Shown in pieces: positions 6,273 to 14,124 of a stretch of DNA of 64,000 nt (position 1 is its first letter; every line of letters begins with the position of its first letter). The stretch is from positions 107,545 through 171,544 of the forward strand of contig PVNI01000014.1 in assembly GCA_003001795.1 (NCBI GenBank), written 5' to 3'. The position numbers and the translations under genes are program-made. The notes below the pieces were generated by a model. It was given only the letters and a program-made list of their open reading frames with translations, was not told the origin of the DNA and did not search any database. This stretch comes from Actinomadura viridilutea. GTDB taxonomy: Bacteria > Actinomycetota > Actinomycetes > Streptosporangiales > Streptosporangiaceae.

Positions 6273-8851
6273 CGGTCCGCCTCCCCGGTCACCTGGACGA
6301 TGCCGTGCGCGCCGTTCTCGCCGTGGCGCATGTCGTGGTCCACGAACGTGTACCGGCCCGCTTCGGGGAACGTCGTCTCCACGAAGCCGCCCTGGGCGGC
6401 GGCGAGGTCGAGCACCTGTGCGCCTCCTCGTCCCCGTCCGGGGCGCAGCAGGTAGGCGCCCTCCTTGTAGACGGTGTCGAAGCGCGTTCCGACGATGTGG
6501 AAGGCCGTGCCGGAGCCGGGTCCGGCGGCGACCACCCAGAACCGGACCCGCTCGCCGACGCGGGCCGTCAGCGGCGCGTGGTCGTAGCCGGCGGCCGTGC
6601 CGTTGAACATCCAGGCGTCGGCGTCCCCGCGCCGCATCCGCGCGGCCCGTGCCGTGTCGTCGTGGTTTCCGACGTACAGCTCGCCCTGCACGATGACGTA
6701 CTCCCGGTCGACGCGCGGCAGGTCCGGCGGGTCGATGATGACGGCGCCGTACATGCCGTTGGCGATGTGCTGGAGCATCGGCATCGTCGAGCAGTGGTAC
6801 AGCCAGGCCCCCGCCTGGTCGGCGCGGAACCGGTAGGTGAGGCGCTCGCCGGGCTGGATGGTGCGCATCGGCCGGTCGGGGGCGAGGGCGCCCGCGTGGA
6901 AGTCGATGCCGTGGCCCATCGTCCCGTCGTTGATGAAGGTGACGACGAACACGTCGCCGACGCGGCCGCGCAGCGTGGGGCCGGGGACGGTGCCGCCGAA
7001 GGTCCACATGCGCTGCCGGACGCCCGGGGCGACCTCGATGTCCTTCTCGGTGGCGCGGATCTCGACGTGGTGCTCCCGTCCGCCGGGCGCGGGGCGCAGC
7101 GCCGCGTCGTAGGGGCGCCAGGAGGGGCTCATCGGGGCGGTCAGGTCGAGGGAGGCGGGGGACGTCTGCGCGCCCGCCGCCGTCGCGCGGGAGTGGGCCG
7201 TCTGCCCGTCGGCGACGATGCGCATCGTCATCCCCGCGGCCCGGTGCCCGGCGACGGTGCACCAGCCCTCGATCGTGCCGTCGAGAGGGGGCAGCCGCAG
7301 CGTCGCGCTCTGGCCGGGGCGCAGCATCGGCGTGCGCTGGCCCGTGGCCAGCCGCAGGTCGTGGTACTGGGCGTCGGCGTTGGTGACGCGCAGCACCAGC
7401 CGAGTGCCGGGGGCGGCCTTGATGGTCGAGGGCCGGACGCGCATGCCGGCGAGCGTGACGTCCACGGTGCGGACGCCGGCGGCGGCCGCCGCATGCTCGT
7501 GCCCCGCGCCGGTGGGCCCGGGGGTGCCGTCCTGCCCGCTCACCGCGATGACCACCGCGAACGCGGTCAGCAGGGAGCCGATCGCCAGGCCCGCGACCGG
7601 CGGGGAGAACGTCAGTTTCGAGGAGCGGCCGATGGCGCCCGCGGCGAGCACCACGAACACGGCGAGAGCGGCCGCCAGGACGGCCCACGCCGCCCGCTGG
7701 AGCCACGGCGGCACGGGCAGGGCGACCAGCGGGGCGGCCAGGTTGACCGCCGCCAGGCGCGTCTTCCACCCGAACGCGAGCAGGGACGAGTTGCGCTTCA
7801 GCTCGGCGGGTCCCCCGCCCAGCACCACCGGCAGCAGGAACGTCAGCGCCCCGATGAGCGTCTGACCGACGAACCCCGCCAGCAGGAACGGCACCAGCGG
7901 CTCGACGGCCTGCGCCACGCGATCGGCGGGACGCGCCGCCACCACGGCCAGGTCGGCGGCCACCGCCGCCGCGAAGCAGGCGGTCGCGGCCGCCAGCATC
8001 CAGGACGCGGGCGTGTGCGGGCGACGCTGCACAACCGCGCGGACGAACGGCGCCAGGGCGAACGCGGCCGCGCCGAGGTAGACCGCCAGACCGGCGACGG
8101 CGACCCAGCGCATCCCCGCCACGAGCCCGCCGACCGCCGCGGCCAGCCCGGCGACGGCCGGCGGCAGGGCGCGGCGCGCGATCGGGCCAGTGCCGTCCGG
8201 AACCCGGGTGCGCAGGACGGTCGGCCACAGCACGAACAGGGTGCCGAGCACCGCCAGCCCCACCCAGCCGAGCAGGTTGGCGTGGATGTGCGCGGCCTCC
8301 ACCCGCAGGCGCGCGGCGCCGGACACCCGTCCCGACGCCATCACCCCGCCCAGCGTCCCGCCGACGACCAGCGCGGCCGCCGCGCAGATGTACCAGGGGA
8401 CCAGGTGGGCGAACCGGCCGCCGAGAGCGCGCCGCGACCGGACCGCCAGTGCGCCGGCGTGGGCGCCAGCGACGACGACGACCAGGACGGCCCCCGCGAC
8501 CGCCAGGCCGGACCGGCCGCCGGCGACACCGCACAGCACGGCCGCGACGCCGGCGTTCAGCGCGACGAGCCGGGCCGCCTGCCACCGCCGCGCCGGCGCG
8601 GGCAGCCGCTGCATCGCGGTGGCGAAGTGCTCCGACCAGACGACGATGGCGTTGGTGACCGCGCCGAGCAGGAACAGGTGCGCCGCGGACCACTCCGCCG
8701 CGGGGAGCCGCCCGCCCGTGAGCAGCGCGGCGACGGTCAGCGCCAGCCAGCCGACCACGACCGCGTTCGCGGCGGCGTGCCACGACGCGCGCGGCCGGCG
8801 CGGCGGCGCCTCGGGGGTGCGCGGCTCGATCTTCACATCCGCCGAGGTCAT
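6269..8851 (-). CDS. nirK: Membrane-fused copper nitrite reductase (NirK type) with extra cupredoxin domain
   Basis: The 860-aa protein has three modules. Residues 1 to about 430 hold roughly 11-12 hydrophobic helices, including the H-x-H segment 'AAHIHANLLGW'. Residues about 455-545 form a cupredoxin with a full type-1 copper set: His in 'QYHDLRL', then Cys, His and Met in 'GWCTVAGHRAAGM'. Residues about 575-860 form the NirK core. There 'GHGIDFHA' supplies type-1 His, catalytic Asp and type-2 His; 'LYHCSTMPMLQHIANGM' supplies type-2 His and type-1 Cys, His, Met; 'TAFHIVG' and 'VDHDMRH' supply the last His residues. It should reduce nitrite to NO outside the membrane. The start is ATG 8851, or GTG 8854; neither has a well-spaced ribosome site. 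Confidence 0.88.
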   Translation of the reverse strand: MTSADVKIEPRTPEAPPRRPRASWHAAANAVVVGWLALTVAALLTGGRLPAAEWSAAHLFLLGAVTNAIVVWSEHFATAMQRLPAPARRWQAARLVALNAGVAAVLCGVAGGRSGLAVAGAVLVVVVAGAHAGALAVRSRRALGGRFAHLVPWYICAAAALVVGGTLGGVMASGRVSGAARLRVEAAHIHANLLGWVGLAVLGTLFVLWPTVLRTRVPDGTGPIARRALPPAVAGLAAAVGGLVAGMRWVAVAGLAVYLGAAAFALAPFVRAVVQRRPHTPASWMLAAATACFAAAVAADLAVVAARPADRVAQAVEPLVPFLLAGFVGQTLIGALTFLLPVVLGGGPAELKRNSSLLAFGWKTRLAAVNLAAPLVALPVPPWLQRAAWAVLAAALAVFVVLAAGAIGRSSKLTFSPPVAGLAIGSLLTAFAVVIAVSGQDGTPGPTGAGHEHAAAAAGVRTVDVTLAGMRVRPSTIKAAPGTRLVLRVTNADAQYHDLRLATGQRTPMLRPGQSATLRLPPLDGTIEGWCTVAGHRAAGMTMRIVADGQTAHSRATAAGAQTSPASLDLTAPMSPSWRPYDAALRPAPGGREHHVEIRATEKDIEVAPGVRQRMWTFGGTVPGPTLRGRVGDVFVVTFINDGTMGHGIDFHAGALAPDRPMRTIQPGERLTYRFRADQAGAWLYHCSTMPMLQHIANGMYGAVIIDPPDLPRVDREYVIVQGELYVGNHDDTARAARMRRGDADAWMFNGTAAGYDHAPLTARVGERVRFWVVAAGPGSGTAFHIVGTRFDTVYKEGAYLLRPGRGRGGAQVLDLAAAQGGFVETTFPEAGRYTFVDHDMRHGENGAHGIVQVTGEADR

Positions 8852-8908
8852 CACGGCATCACGACTCCGTCCGAGATCCAGGCGGGACAGGGCACCGGTT
8901 TCATCAAG

Positions 8909-8933
8909 CTAGGACTAGTAAATACTGACCTAG
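8909..8933. promoter_or_regulatory. AT-rich dyad in the nirK promoter
   Basis: CTAGG and CCTAG arms surround an inner AGTA-AA-TACT dyad; the two gaps between arms and inner dyad differ by one base. It is the most AT-rich stretch between nirK and the divergent nitroreductase gene and lies 58-82 bp upstream of the nirK ATG. It may be an operator for an unidentified regulator, or simply promoter sequence. Confidence 0.4.
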
Positions 8934-9025
8934 TTGTGAAAACCCATTCGGGGTGCCCCCAAGCGTCCCGGCGGGCGGTCCGTCCAGGCGCTCCCACACC
9001 ACCACGAACCGTCCGGCGGGGTAAC

Positions 9026-9061
9026 GGCGCTTTGGTCGGTCGATCCGAGGACCTTCGTCCC
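9026..9061 (+). promoter_or_regulatory. Tandem DosR-type boxes upstream of the nitroreductase gene
   Basis: The primary box AGGACCTTCGTCCC (9048-9061) has one mismatch to GGGAC-N4-GTCCC. A degenerate copy, GGCGCTTTGGTCGG, starts exactly 22 bp upstream at 9026-9039. The primary box ends 65 bp before the ATG at 9126, the spacing usual for DosR activation. The divergent nirK start is about 175 bp away on the other side, so shared control is possible. Confidence 0.65.
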
Positions 9062-9125
9062 TGGGGGCCGCTCCGGCCGCGGGGGAGAGTCGGGCGGTGA
9101 CAGCGGCAGCTCGTGGAGGTGCGCC

Positions 9126-10097
9126 ATGCCTCACCCCTTCGCCACGCACGTCGGACTCCGGCGCCTGGTGACGGCGGCGATCGCGGCCCCGTCGGTGCAC
9201 AACACCCAGCCCTGGCGCTTCCGGCGCGGCGACGCCGAGACCCTGGAACTGCACGCCGACCCGGAGCGCCGGCTGCCGGTCCTCGACCCGCGCGGCCGCT
9301 CCCTGCACCTCAGCTGCGGGGCGGCGCTGCTCAACCTGCGGCTGGCGATCCGGGTGACCGGGCACCGGCCGCTCGTCCAGCCCTTCCCGGACGCGCGGGA
9401 CAAGCCGACGCTCCTGGCGTCGCTGCGGGCCGTGCCCGCCCCCTCGGCGTCGCTGACCGACGCGGAGCTGTACGCCGCGATCCCGCTGCGGCACACCAAC
9501 CGCCAGCCGTTCTCCACGCGGCCGGTCCCGCGCGCGGTCCGCGAGGAGCTGGCCGCCGCCGCCAGGGCCGAGGGGGTCGTGCTGGGCCTGCCGGGACCGC
9601 AGACCACCGCCCATCTGCTCAGCCTGGTCGCGGCCGCCGACCAGGAGCTCGCCGCCGACGCGGACTACCTGGAGGAGCTGACCCGCTGGACCTCCATGGG
9701 CTGCCGCGGCGACGGCGTCCCCTGGTACGCCTTCGGGCCCCGCCCCACCGGCCGCGGCGTGCCCGTGCGGGACTTCGGCCTGGCCCGCCCGGTGCCCGGA
9801 CGCGAGGTCGACCACTTCGCCGCCCGGCCGCAGCTGGGCGTCCTGATGACCCGCGCCGACGGGCCCGAGGACTGGCTGCGCGCCGGGCAGGCCCTGCAGC
9901 GGGTGCTGCTGACCGCCACGCGGCGCGGGGTGTCGGCCTCGCTGCTCACCCAGCCCCTCGACGTCCGCGACCGCAGCTGCGGCCCCTGGGTGCCGCGCAC
10001 CGCGGGCCACATCCAGGCGATCCTCCGGTTCGGCTACGGGCCGCCGGTGCCGGGCTCGCCCCGCCGCGGCGTCACCGAGGTCCTCCAGAGCGCCTGA
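9126..10097 (+). CDS. Acg-family FMN-binding nitroreductase-like protein
   Basis: The protein is 323 aa from an ATG with GGAGG upstream. The N-terminal 'AAPSVHNTQPWRF' is the family signature, and 'LRHTNRQPFS' and 'RRGVSASLLTQPLD' are further conserved blocks. The layout is a single chain of two nitroreductase-like halves, as in M. tuberculosis Acg (Rv2032), Rv3127 and Rv3131. All three are DosR-regulon members whose exact function is unclear; Acg binds FMN but lacks typical nitroreductase activity. The DosR-type boxes 65 bp upstream and the presence of nirK and nar genes nearby support the same regulation here. Confidence 0.9.
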   Translation: MPHPFATHVGLRRLVTAAIAAPSVHNTQPWRFRRGDAETLELHADPERRLPVLDPRGRSLHLSCGAALLNLRLAIRVTGHRPLVQPFPDARDKPTLLASLRAVPAPSASLTDAELYAAIPLRHTNRQPFSTRPVPRAVREELAAAARAEGVVLGLPGPQTTAHLLSLVAAADQELAADADYLEELTRWTSMGCRGDGVPWYAFGPRPTGRGVPVRDFGLARPVPGREVDHFAARPQLGVLMTRADGPEDWLRAGQALQRVLLTATRRGVSASLLTQPLDVRDRSCGPWVPRTAGHIQAILRFGYGPPVPGSPRRGVTEVLQSA

Positions 10098-10142
10098 CCT
10101 CCCCGCGGGCTGTTCCTGCGGCGGGGGCGCCGCGCCCGGACG

Positions 10143-10847
10143 TCAGCCGTCCTCCGCGCCCTCGCCGTCGGAGTCCTCATCGCGTCGGCGCAGGTGCGCC
10201 AGACACAGGTTCGGTTCGACGAACGGGTCGAGCCGCTCGGCGGAGAGCGGCGCGTTCATCTCGGCCAGCGCGCCCTGGATGAGGCCGAGATGCAGGGGGC
10301 AGATCACGTCGCGGTGCTCCTCGGCCAGCTCCCGGAACGGGCAGTGCACCAGCCGGATCAGCACGTCGTCGCCCGCGGCCTCGGCCTGCGATCCGAAACC
10401 GATGTCGGTGAGCAGGCCGGTCAGCCGCTCCAGGGCCTGCCGCGCGTCGACCCGTTCGAACGGGGCGGGGCGGTCGGCCAGATAGCGTCCCCAGGCCCGG
10501 CCCGCCTCGGCCGCGGACTCGGCCGGCTCCGGCATCGTGCCGGCGATCAGACTGGTGAGGATCTGCGCCAGCAGCCGGTAGCTGCGCACGCCGTACCCGG
10601 TGGCCGCGGCGCGGTACAGGACGCGGGGCCGGCCGGGCCCGGCGCGCTCCTCGGTCGCCCGTTCGGCGAGCCCGGCCTCGACCAGCCCGTCCAGGTGGAA
10701 CCGCGCGGTGTTGGGATGCAGCCCGGTGCGCTCCGCCGCCTCCCGCACGCCCAGCGGCCCGAACGCCCGCAGCACGTTGAGCACCGCGGAGCGGCTGTCG
10801 CCGAGCGCCGGCCGCGGCTCGGCATCGACCAGATCACGCTTGCCCAC
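10143..10847 (-). CDS. SufR-like winged-helix regulator with three candidate Fe-S cysteines
   Basis: The product is 234 aa. An N-terminal winged helix-turn-helix (about 20-80, with 'GVREAAERTGLHPNTARFHL') is of the ArsR/SufR kind. The C-terminal half has Cys169 ('HCPFREL'), Cys183 ('ICPLHL') and Cys215 ('NLCLAHL'), resembling the cluster ligands of SufR repressors, so Fe-S-based sensing of O2 or NO is plausible. The GTG start at 10847 has no ribosome site. A CATAAA -10-like element ends about eight bases upstream, suggesting a leaderless mRNA. It lies just downstream of narI on the same strand, so it may sense NO or redox state for this region; that is inference. Confidence 0.75.
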   Translation of the reverse strand: MGKRDLVDAEPRPALGDSRSAVLNVLRAFGPLGVREAAERTGLHPNTARFHLDGLVEAGLAERATEERAGPGRPRVLYRAAATGYGVRSYRLLAQILTSLIAGTMPEPAESAAEAGRAWGRYLADRPAPFERVDARQALERLTGLLTDIGFGSQAEAAGDDVLIRLVHCPFRELAEEHRDVICPLHLGLIQGALAEMNAPLSAERLDPFVEPNLCLAHLRRRDEDSDGEGAEDG

Positions 10848-10913
10848 ACCCGGAGTTTATGCAAATGACCGTGGTAAAAACAGTCCGTGGTCGGGCGGTG
10901 GCGCCGCGCGCAG

Positions 10914-11708
10914 TCAGGGGAGGCGCTCCCAGCCGCGCCGCGGGGCGCGCGCCCCGAGCCGCTCGTCGCGGCTGTGGTAGACGATGTAGGGGCGGGTGAG
11001 ATAGCCGACCGGCGCCGTGAGCATGTGCACCAGGCGGGTGAACGGCCAGATGCAGAACAGCAGCATGGCGCTGAGGGCGTGCAGCTGGAACAGGATCGGA
11101 ACGTCCGCCATGAGGTCCGGGTCGGGCCGCAGCATGAACACCGACCGGAACCAGGGGGACACGGTCTCGCGGTAGTCGTAGCCGCCGCCCGCGAGGTTGG
11201 CGGCGACGGTGGCGGCCAGCCCCAGCACGATGACCAGGGTGAGGACGGCGTACATCAGCTTGTCGTTGCGGGTCGTGGCGGAGAAGACCGGCCCGACGGT
11301 GCGGCGCCGGTAGATCAGGATCGCCAGGCCCGTCAAGGTGCAGAAGCCGGCCGCGGTGCCGAGCGTCACTGCGGCCACGTGGTAGGCGTGCTCGCTGATC
11401 CCCGCCGCCTCGGTCCAGGTGTCCGGGATGACGAGCCCGCCGACGTGCCCGAGCAGGACGATCAGGATGCCGAAGTGGAACAGCGGGCTGCCGATGCGCA
11501 GCAGGCGCTTCTCATACAGCTGCGACGAGCGGGTCGTCCAGCCGAACTTGTCGTAGCGGTAGCGCCAGTAGTGGCCTATGACGAAGACCGCGATGGCGAC
11601 GTACGGGAGCGCCACCCACAGCAGCACGTCCAGGACGTCCGCCTGTCCGCCGCCGTGCGGCGCGGTCGCGGCGGCCCCCTGGACGCGGGCGGCGAGGACA
11701 CTGATCAT
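10914..11708 (-). CDS. narI: Respiratory nitrate reductase gamma subunit (cytochrome b)
   Basis: The protein is 264 aa from an ATG that overlaps the narJ stop by four bases (ATGA). Five hydrophobic helices are visible. His residues in 'LFHFGILIVLLGHVGG', 'AYHVAAV' and 'LFQLHALSAMLLF' are the expected ligands of the two b hemes that take electrons from menaquinol to NarH. A short N-terminal extension (about 25 residues, Ala/Gly-rich) precedes helix 1. It is the last gene of narK-narGHJI. Confidence 0.95.
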   Translation of the reverse strand: MISVLAARVQGAAATAPHGGGQADVLDVLLWVALPYVAIAVFVIGHYWRYRYDKFGWTTRSSQLYEKRLLRIGSPLFHFGILIVLLGHVGGLVIPDTWTEAAGISEHAYHVAAVTLGTAAGFCTLTGLAILIYRRRTVGPVFSATTRNDKLMYAVLTLVIVLGLAATVAANLAGGGYDYRETVSPWFRSVFMLRPDPDLMADVPILFQLHALSAMLLFCIWPFTRLVHMLTAPVGYLTRPYIVYHSRDERLGARAPRRGWERLP

Positions 11709-12394
11709 TTGCGGGCTCCAACGACGGGTTCGGGCAGCAGGGCGGGGTGACCGGCGTGCGCGTCGAAGGGGGCGAGGCCGACCTCCTCCTCGGGCGGCCC
11801 CTCGGCGGCCAGACGGGCCACGGCCTCGCGCACGTCGCCGTCCAGCGGGGGCAGGGTGGCCGAGACGGCGTCCAGCACGGACGCCCAGGGCGATCCGGCC
11901 TCGGCGAGCGCCAGGCGCAGCAGTTCCAGCCCGGCGCGGTGCTCCAGCAGCAGCCGCCGTCCCTCGCGGCGGTCGCCGGTGGCGGCGAACTCCAGCACGA
12001 CGGACAGATGGTCGGGAAGCTCGCCGTCGGCGAGGACGAGCCCCGCCGCGCGGTAGGCGTGCTTGAAGCGCAGCAGCGCCATGCCGCGCTTACGGGTGTC
12101 GCCGTAGGCGTAGTAGGTCAGGTAGAGGCAGCAGCGTCTGCGGTGGTCGAAGGTGGCGACGTAGTCGGCGGCCAGCTGCGCCAGGGGCGTGGCGTCGAGG
12201 TGGTCGAGGAACCGCCCCAGCGGCTCCCCGAGGGACGGCGGCAGCGCCGCCACCGCCTGGCCGAGCAGCGGACGGCGGGCGAGCAGCCCCTCGTCCGGGT
12301 AGCCGAGCAACAGCGAGGCGGTCTGCCAGGCCGCCGTCAGTTCGGCGTCGGTCGGCGCGGAACGCCCGCCCGGTGTCCTGATCCAGGTCTTCAT
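11705..12394 (-). CDS. narJ: Nitrate reductase molybdenum cofactor assembly chaperone
   Basis: The gene encodes 229 aa from an ATG at 12394 that overlaps the narH stop (ATGA). The family pattern 'ASLLLGYPDEGLL' near the N-terminus and 'YVATFDHRRRCCLYLTYY' mid-protein identify a NarJ-type chaperone. It would hold apo-NarGH while the molybdenum cofactor is inserted, then leave the complex. It is cytoplasmic with no membrane segments and lies in the standard order between narH and narI. Confidence 0.93.
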   Translation of the reverse strand: MKTWIRTPGGRSAPTDAELTAAWQTASLLLGYPDEGLLARRPLLGQAVAALPPSLGEPLGRFLDHLDATPLAQLAADYVATFDHRRRCCLYLTYYAYGDTRKRGMALLRFKHAYRAAGLVLADGELPDHLSVVLEFAATGDRREGRRLLLEHRAGLELLRLALAEAGSPWASVLDAVSATLPPLDGDVREAVARLAAEGPPEEEVGLAPFDAHAGHPALLPEPVVGARK

Positions 12395-14124
12395 GGCCGT
12401 GGCTCCGTTTCCGCGGTGCCCGCCCCGGCGGGCGGGTCGCCGCCCGGCGACGCGTCGTCCGGCCCGCCCGGCTCGTCGCGGCGGGGCGGGAACAGGCCGG
12501 CGGGCCTGCCCTTGCCGTCCCAGTTGAGCAGGTTGATGCGGGCGCGCCGGTCGGACGGGTCGGCGGAGCGGTCCGCCGTCTGACGTTCCCGGAGCATGTG
12601 GAAGTTCTCCACCGCGATCGGGGAGGCGCCGCCGGACGACTCGCCGAACGGCCCCCAGCCGCCCATCCCGGGGCCGCCCTCGTAGTTCAGGCTGCACTCG
12701 GTGGCGAGCTCTTCCAGCTTGTGGGCCTGCTCGGCGTGCGCGGGCGGGATGACGTAGCGCTCGTCGTACTTGGCGAGCGCCAGCAGCCGGTACATGTCGT
12801 ACATCTGCTCGCCGGTCATGCCGACCTTGGCGGGGATGCCCTCGTCGGGTTCGCGCCCCAGGTTGATGTCGCGCATGTAGGAGCGCATGGCGGCCAGGCG
12901 GCGCAGGACGGCGTCGACGGGGGCCGGGTCGCCGGCCGTGAACAGCTGGGCCAGGTAGTCGACGGGGATGCGCAGGGCCTCGATGGCGGCGAACAGGTTG
13001 CCGGTGTCCTCGGCGTCGTGCCCGGTGTCGCGGACGACGTCCACGACCGGGGACAGCGGCGGGATGTACCAGACCATCGGCATCGTGCGGTACTCGGGAT
13101 GCAGCGGCAGCGCCAGCCTGTAGGTGTTGATCAGCGCGTGGACGGGGGAGCGCTGGGCCGCCTCGATCCAGTCGCGCGGGATGCCCTCCCGCTCGGCGGC
13201 CGCGATGACCACCGGGTCGTGGGGGTCCAGGAACACCTCCAGCTGCGCCTCGTACAGCGCCTTCTCGTCGGGCGTGGACGCGGCCTCGAGCACCTTGTCG
13301 GCGTCGTAGAGCATCAGGCCGATGTAGCGCAGACGCCCCACGCAGGTCTCCGAGCACACCGTGGGGAGGCCGACCTCCACGCGCGGGAAGCAGAAGGTGC
13401 ACTTCTCGGCCTTGCCGGTGCGGTGGTTGAAGTAGACCTTCTTGTACGGGCATCCGGTGATGCACATCCGCCACCCGCGGCAGCGGTCCTGGTCGACCAG
13501 CACGATGCCGTCCTCGGTCCGCTTGTAGATCGCGCCGGACGGGCAGGACGCCGCGCACGACGGGTTGAGGCAGTGCTCGCAGATGCGCGGCAGGTAGAAC
13601 ATGAAGGTCTTCTCGAACTCCAGCTTGACCTTCTCCGCCACACGGCCCAGCACCACGTCGCGCTCCTCCAGGCCGGGGGAGCCGCCGAGGTCGTCGTCCC
13701 AGTTCGCCGACCAGGAGATCTTCATGTCCTTGCCGGAGATGAGCGACTTGGGACGCGCGACGGGAGTGTGCTCCTGCAGCGGCGCGTTGGTGAGCGTGTC
13801 GTAGTCGTAGGTCCAGGGCTCGTAGTAGTCGTCGAGGGACGGCAGTTTCGGGTTGGCGAAGATGGTGAGCAGCTTGCGCAGCCGTCCGCCGCCCTTGAGC
13901 GTCAGGCGCCCTCGCCGGTTGAGCGTCCAGCCGCCGCGCCACTTCTCCTGGTCCTCGTAGCGGCGCGGGTACCCCTGCCCGGGGCGGGTCTCGACGTTGT
14001 TGAACCACACGTACTCGGTGCCGCTGCGGTTCGTCCACGCCTGTTTGCACGTCACCGAGCAGGTGTGGCAGCCGATGCACTTGTCGAGGTTCATCACCAT
14101 CGCCATCTGCGCCATCACGCGCAT
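12391..14124 (-). CDS. narH: Respiratory nitrate reductase beta subunit
   Basis: The 577-aa protein carries the four expected cluster motifs in order: 'CIGCHTCSVTCKQAW' near residue 16, 'CEHCLNPSCAASCP' near 180, 'CRGWRMCITGCP' (the Trp-containing set that makes one cluster 3Fe-4S), and 'KCTFCF' with later 'CSETC'. These carry electrons from NarI to NarG. The C-terminal 80 residues are acidic and proline-rich, slightly longer than in E. coli NarH. The start ATG at 14124 shares one base with the narG stop (TGATG). Confidence 0.96.
   Translation of the reverse strand: MRVMAQMAMVMNLDKCIGCHTCSVTCKQAWTNRSGTEYVWFNNVETRPGQGYPRRYEDQEKWRGGWTLNRRGRLTLKGGGRLRKLLTIFANPKLPSLDDYYEPWTYDYDTLTNAPLQEHTPVARPKSLISGKDMKISWSANWDDDLGGSPGLEERDVVLGRVAEKVKLEFEKTFMFYLPRICEHCLNPSCAASCPSGAIYKRTEDGIVLVDQDRCRGWRMCITGCPYKKVYFNHRTGKAEKCTFCFPRVEVGLPTVCSETCVGRLRYIGLMLYDADKVLEAASTPDEKALYEAQLEVFLDPHDPVVIAAAEREGIPRDWIEAAQRSPVHALINTYRLALPLHPEYRTMPMVWYIPPLSPVVDVVRDTGHDAEDTGNLFAAIEALRIPVDYLAQLFTAGDPAPVDAVLRRLAAMRSYMRDINLGREPDEGIPAKVGMTGEQMYDMYRLLALAKYDERYVIPPAHAEQAHKLEELATECSLNYEGGPGMGGWGPFGESSGGASPIAVENFHMLRERQTADRSADPSDRRARINLLNWDGKGRPAGLFPPRRDEPGGPDDASPGGDPPAGAGTAETEPRP

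Noticed and set aside
5835..8783. Long open frame antiparallel or shifted over nirK
   Set aside because: It is an Arg/Pro-rich shadow of the nitrite reductase gene; only its last 145 codons (the CopD-like protein) have family features and a start signal.
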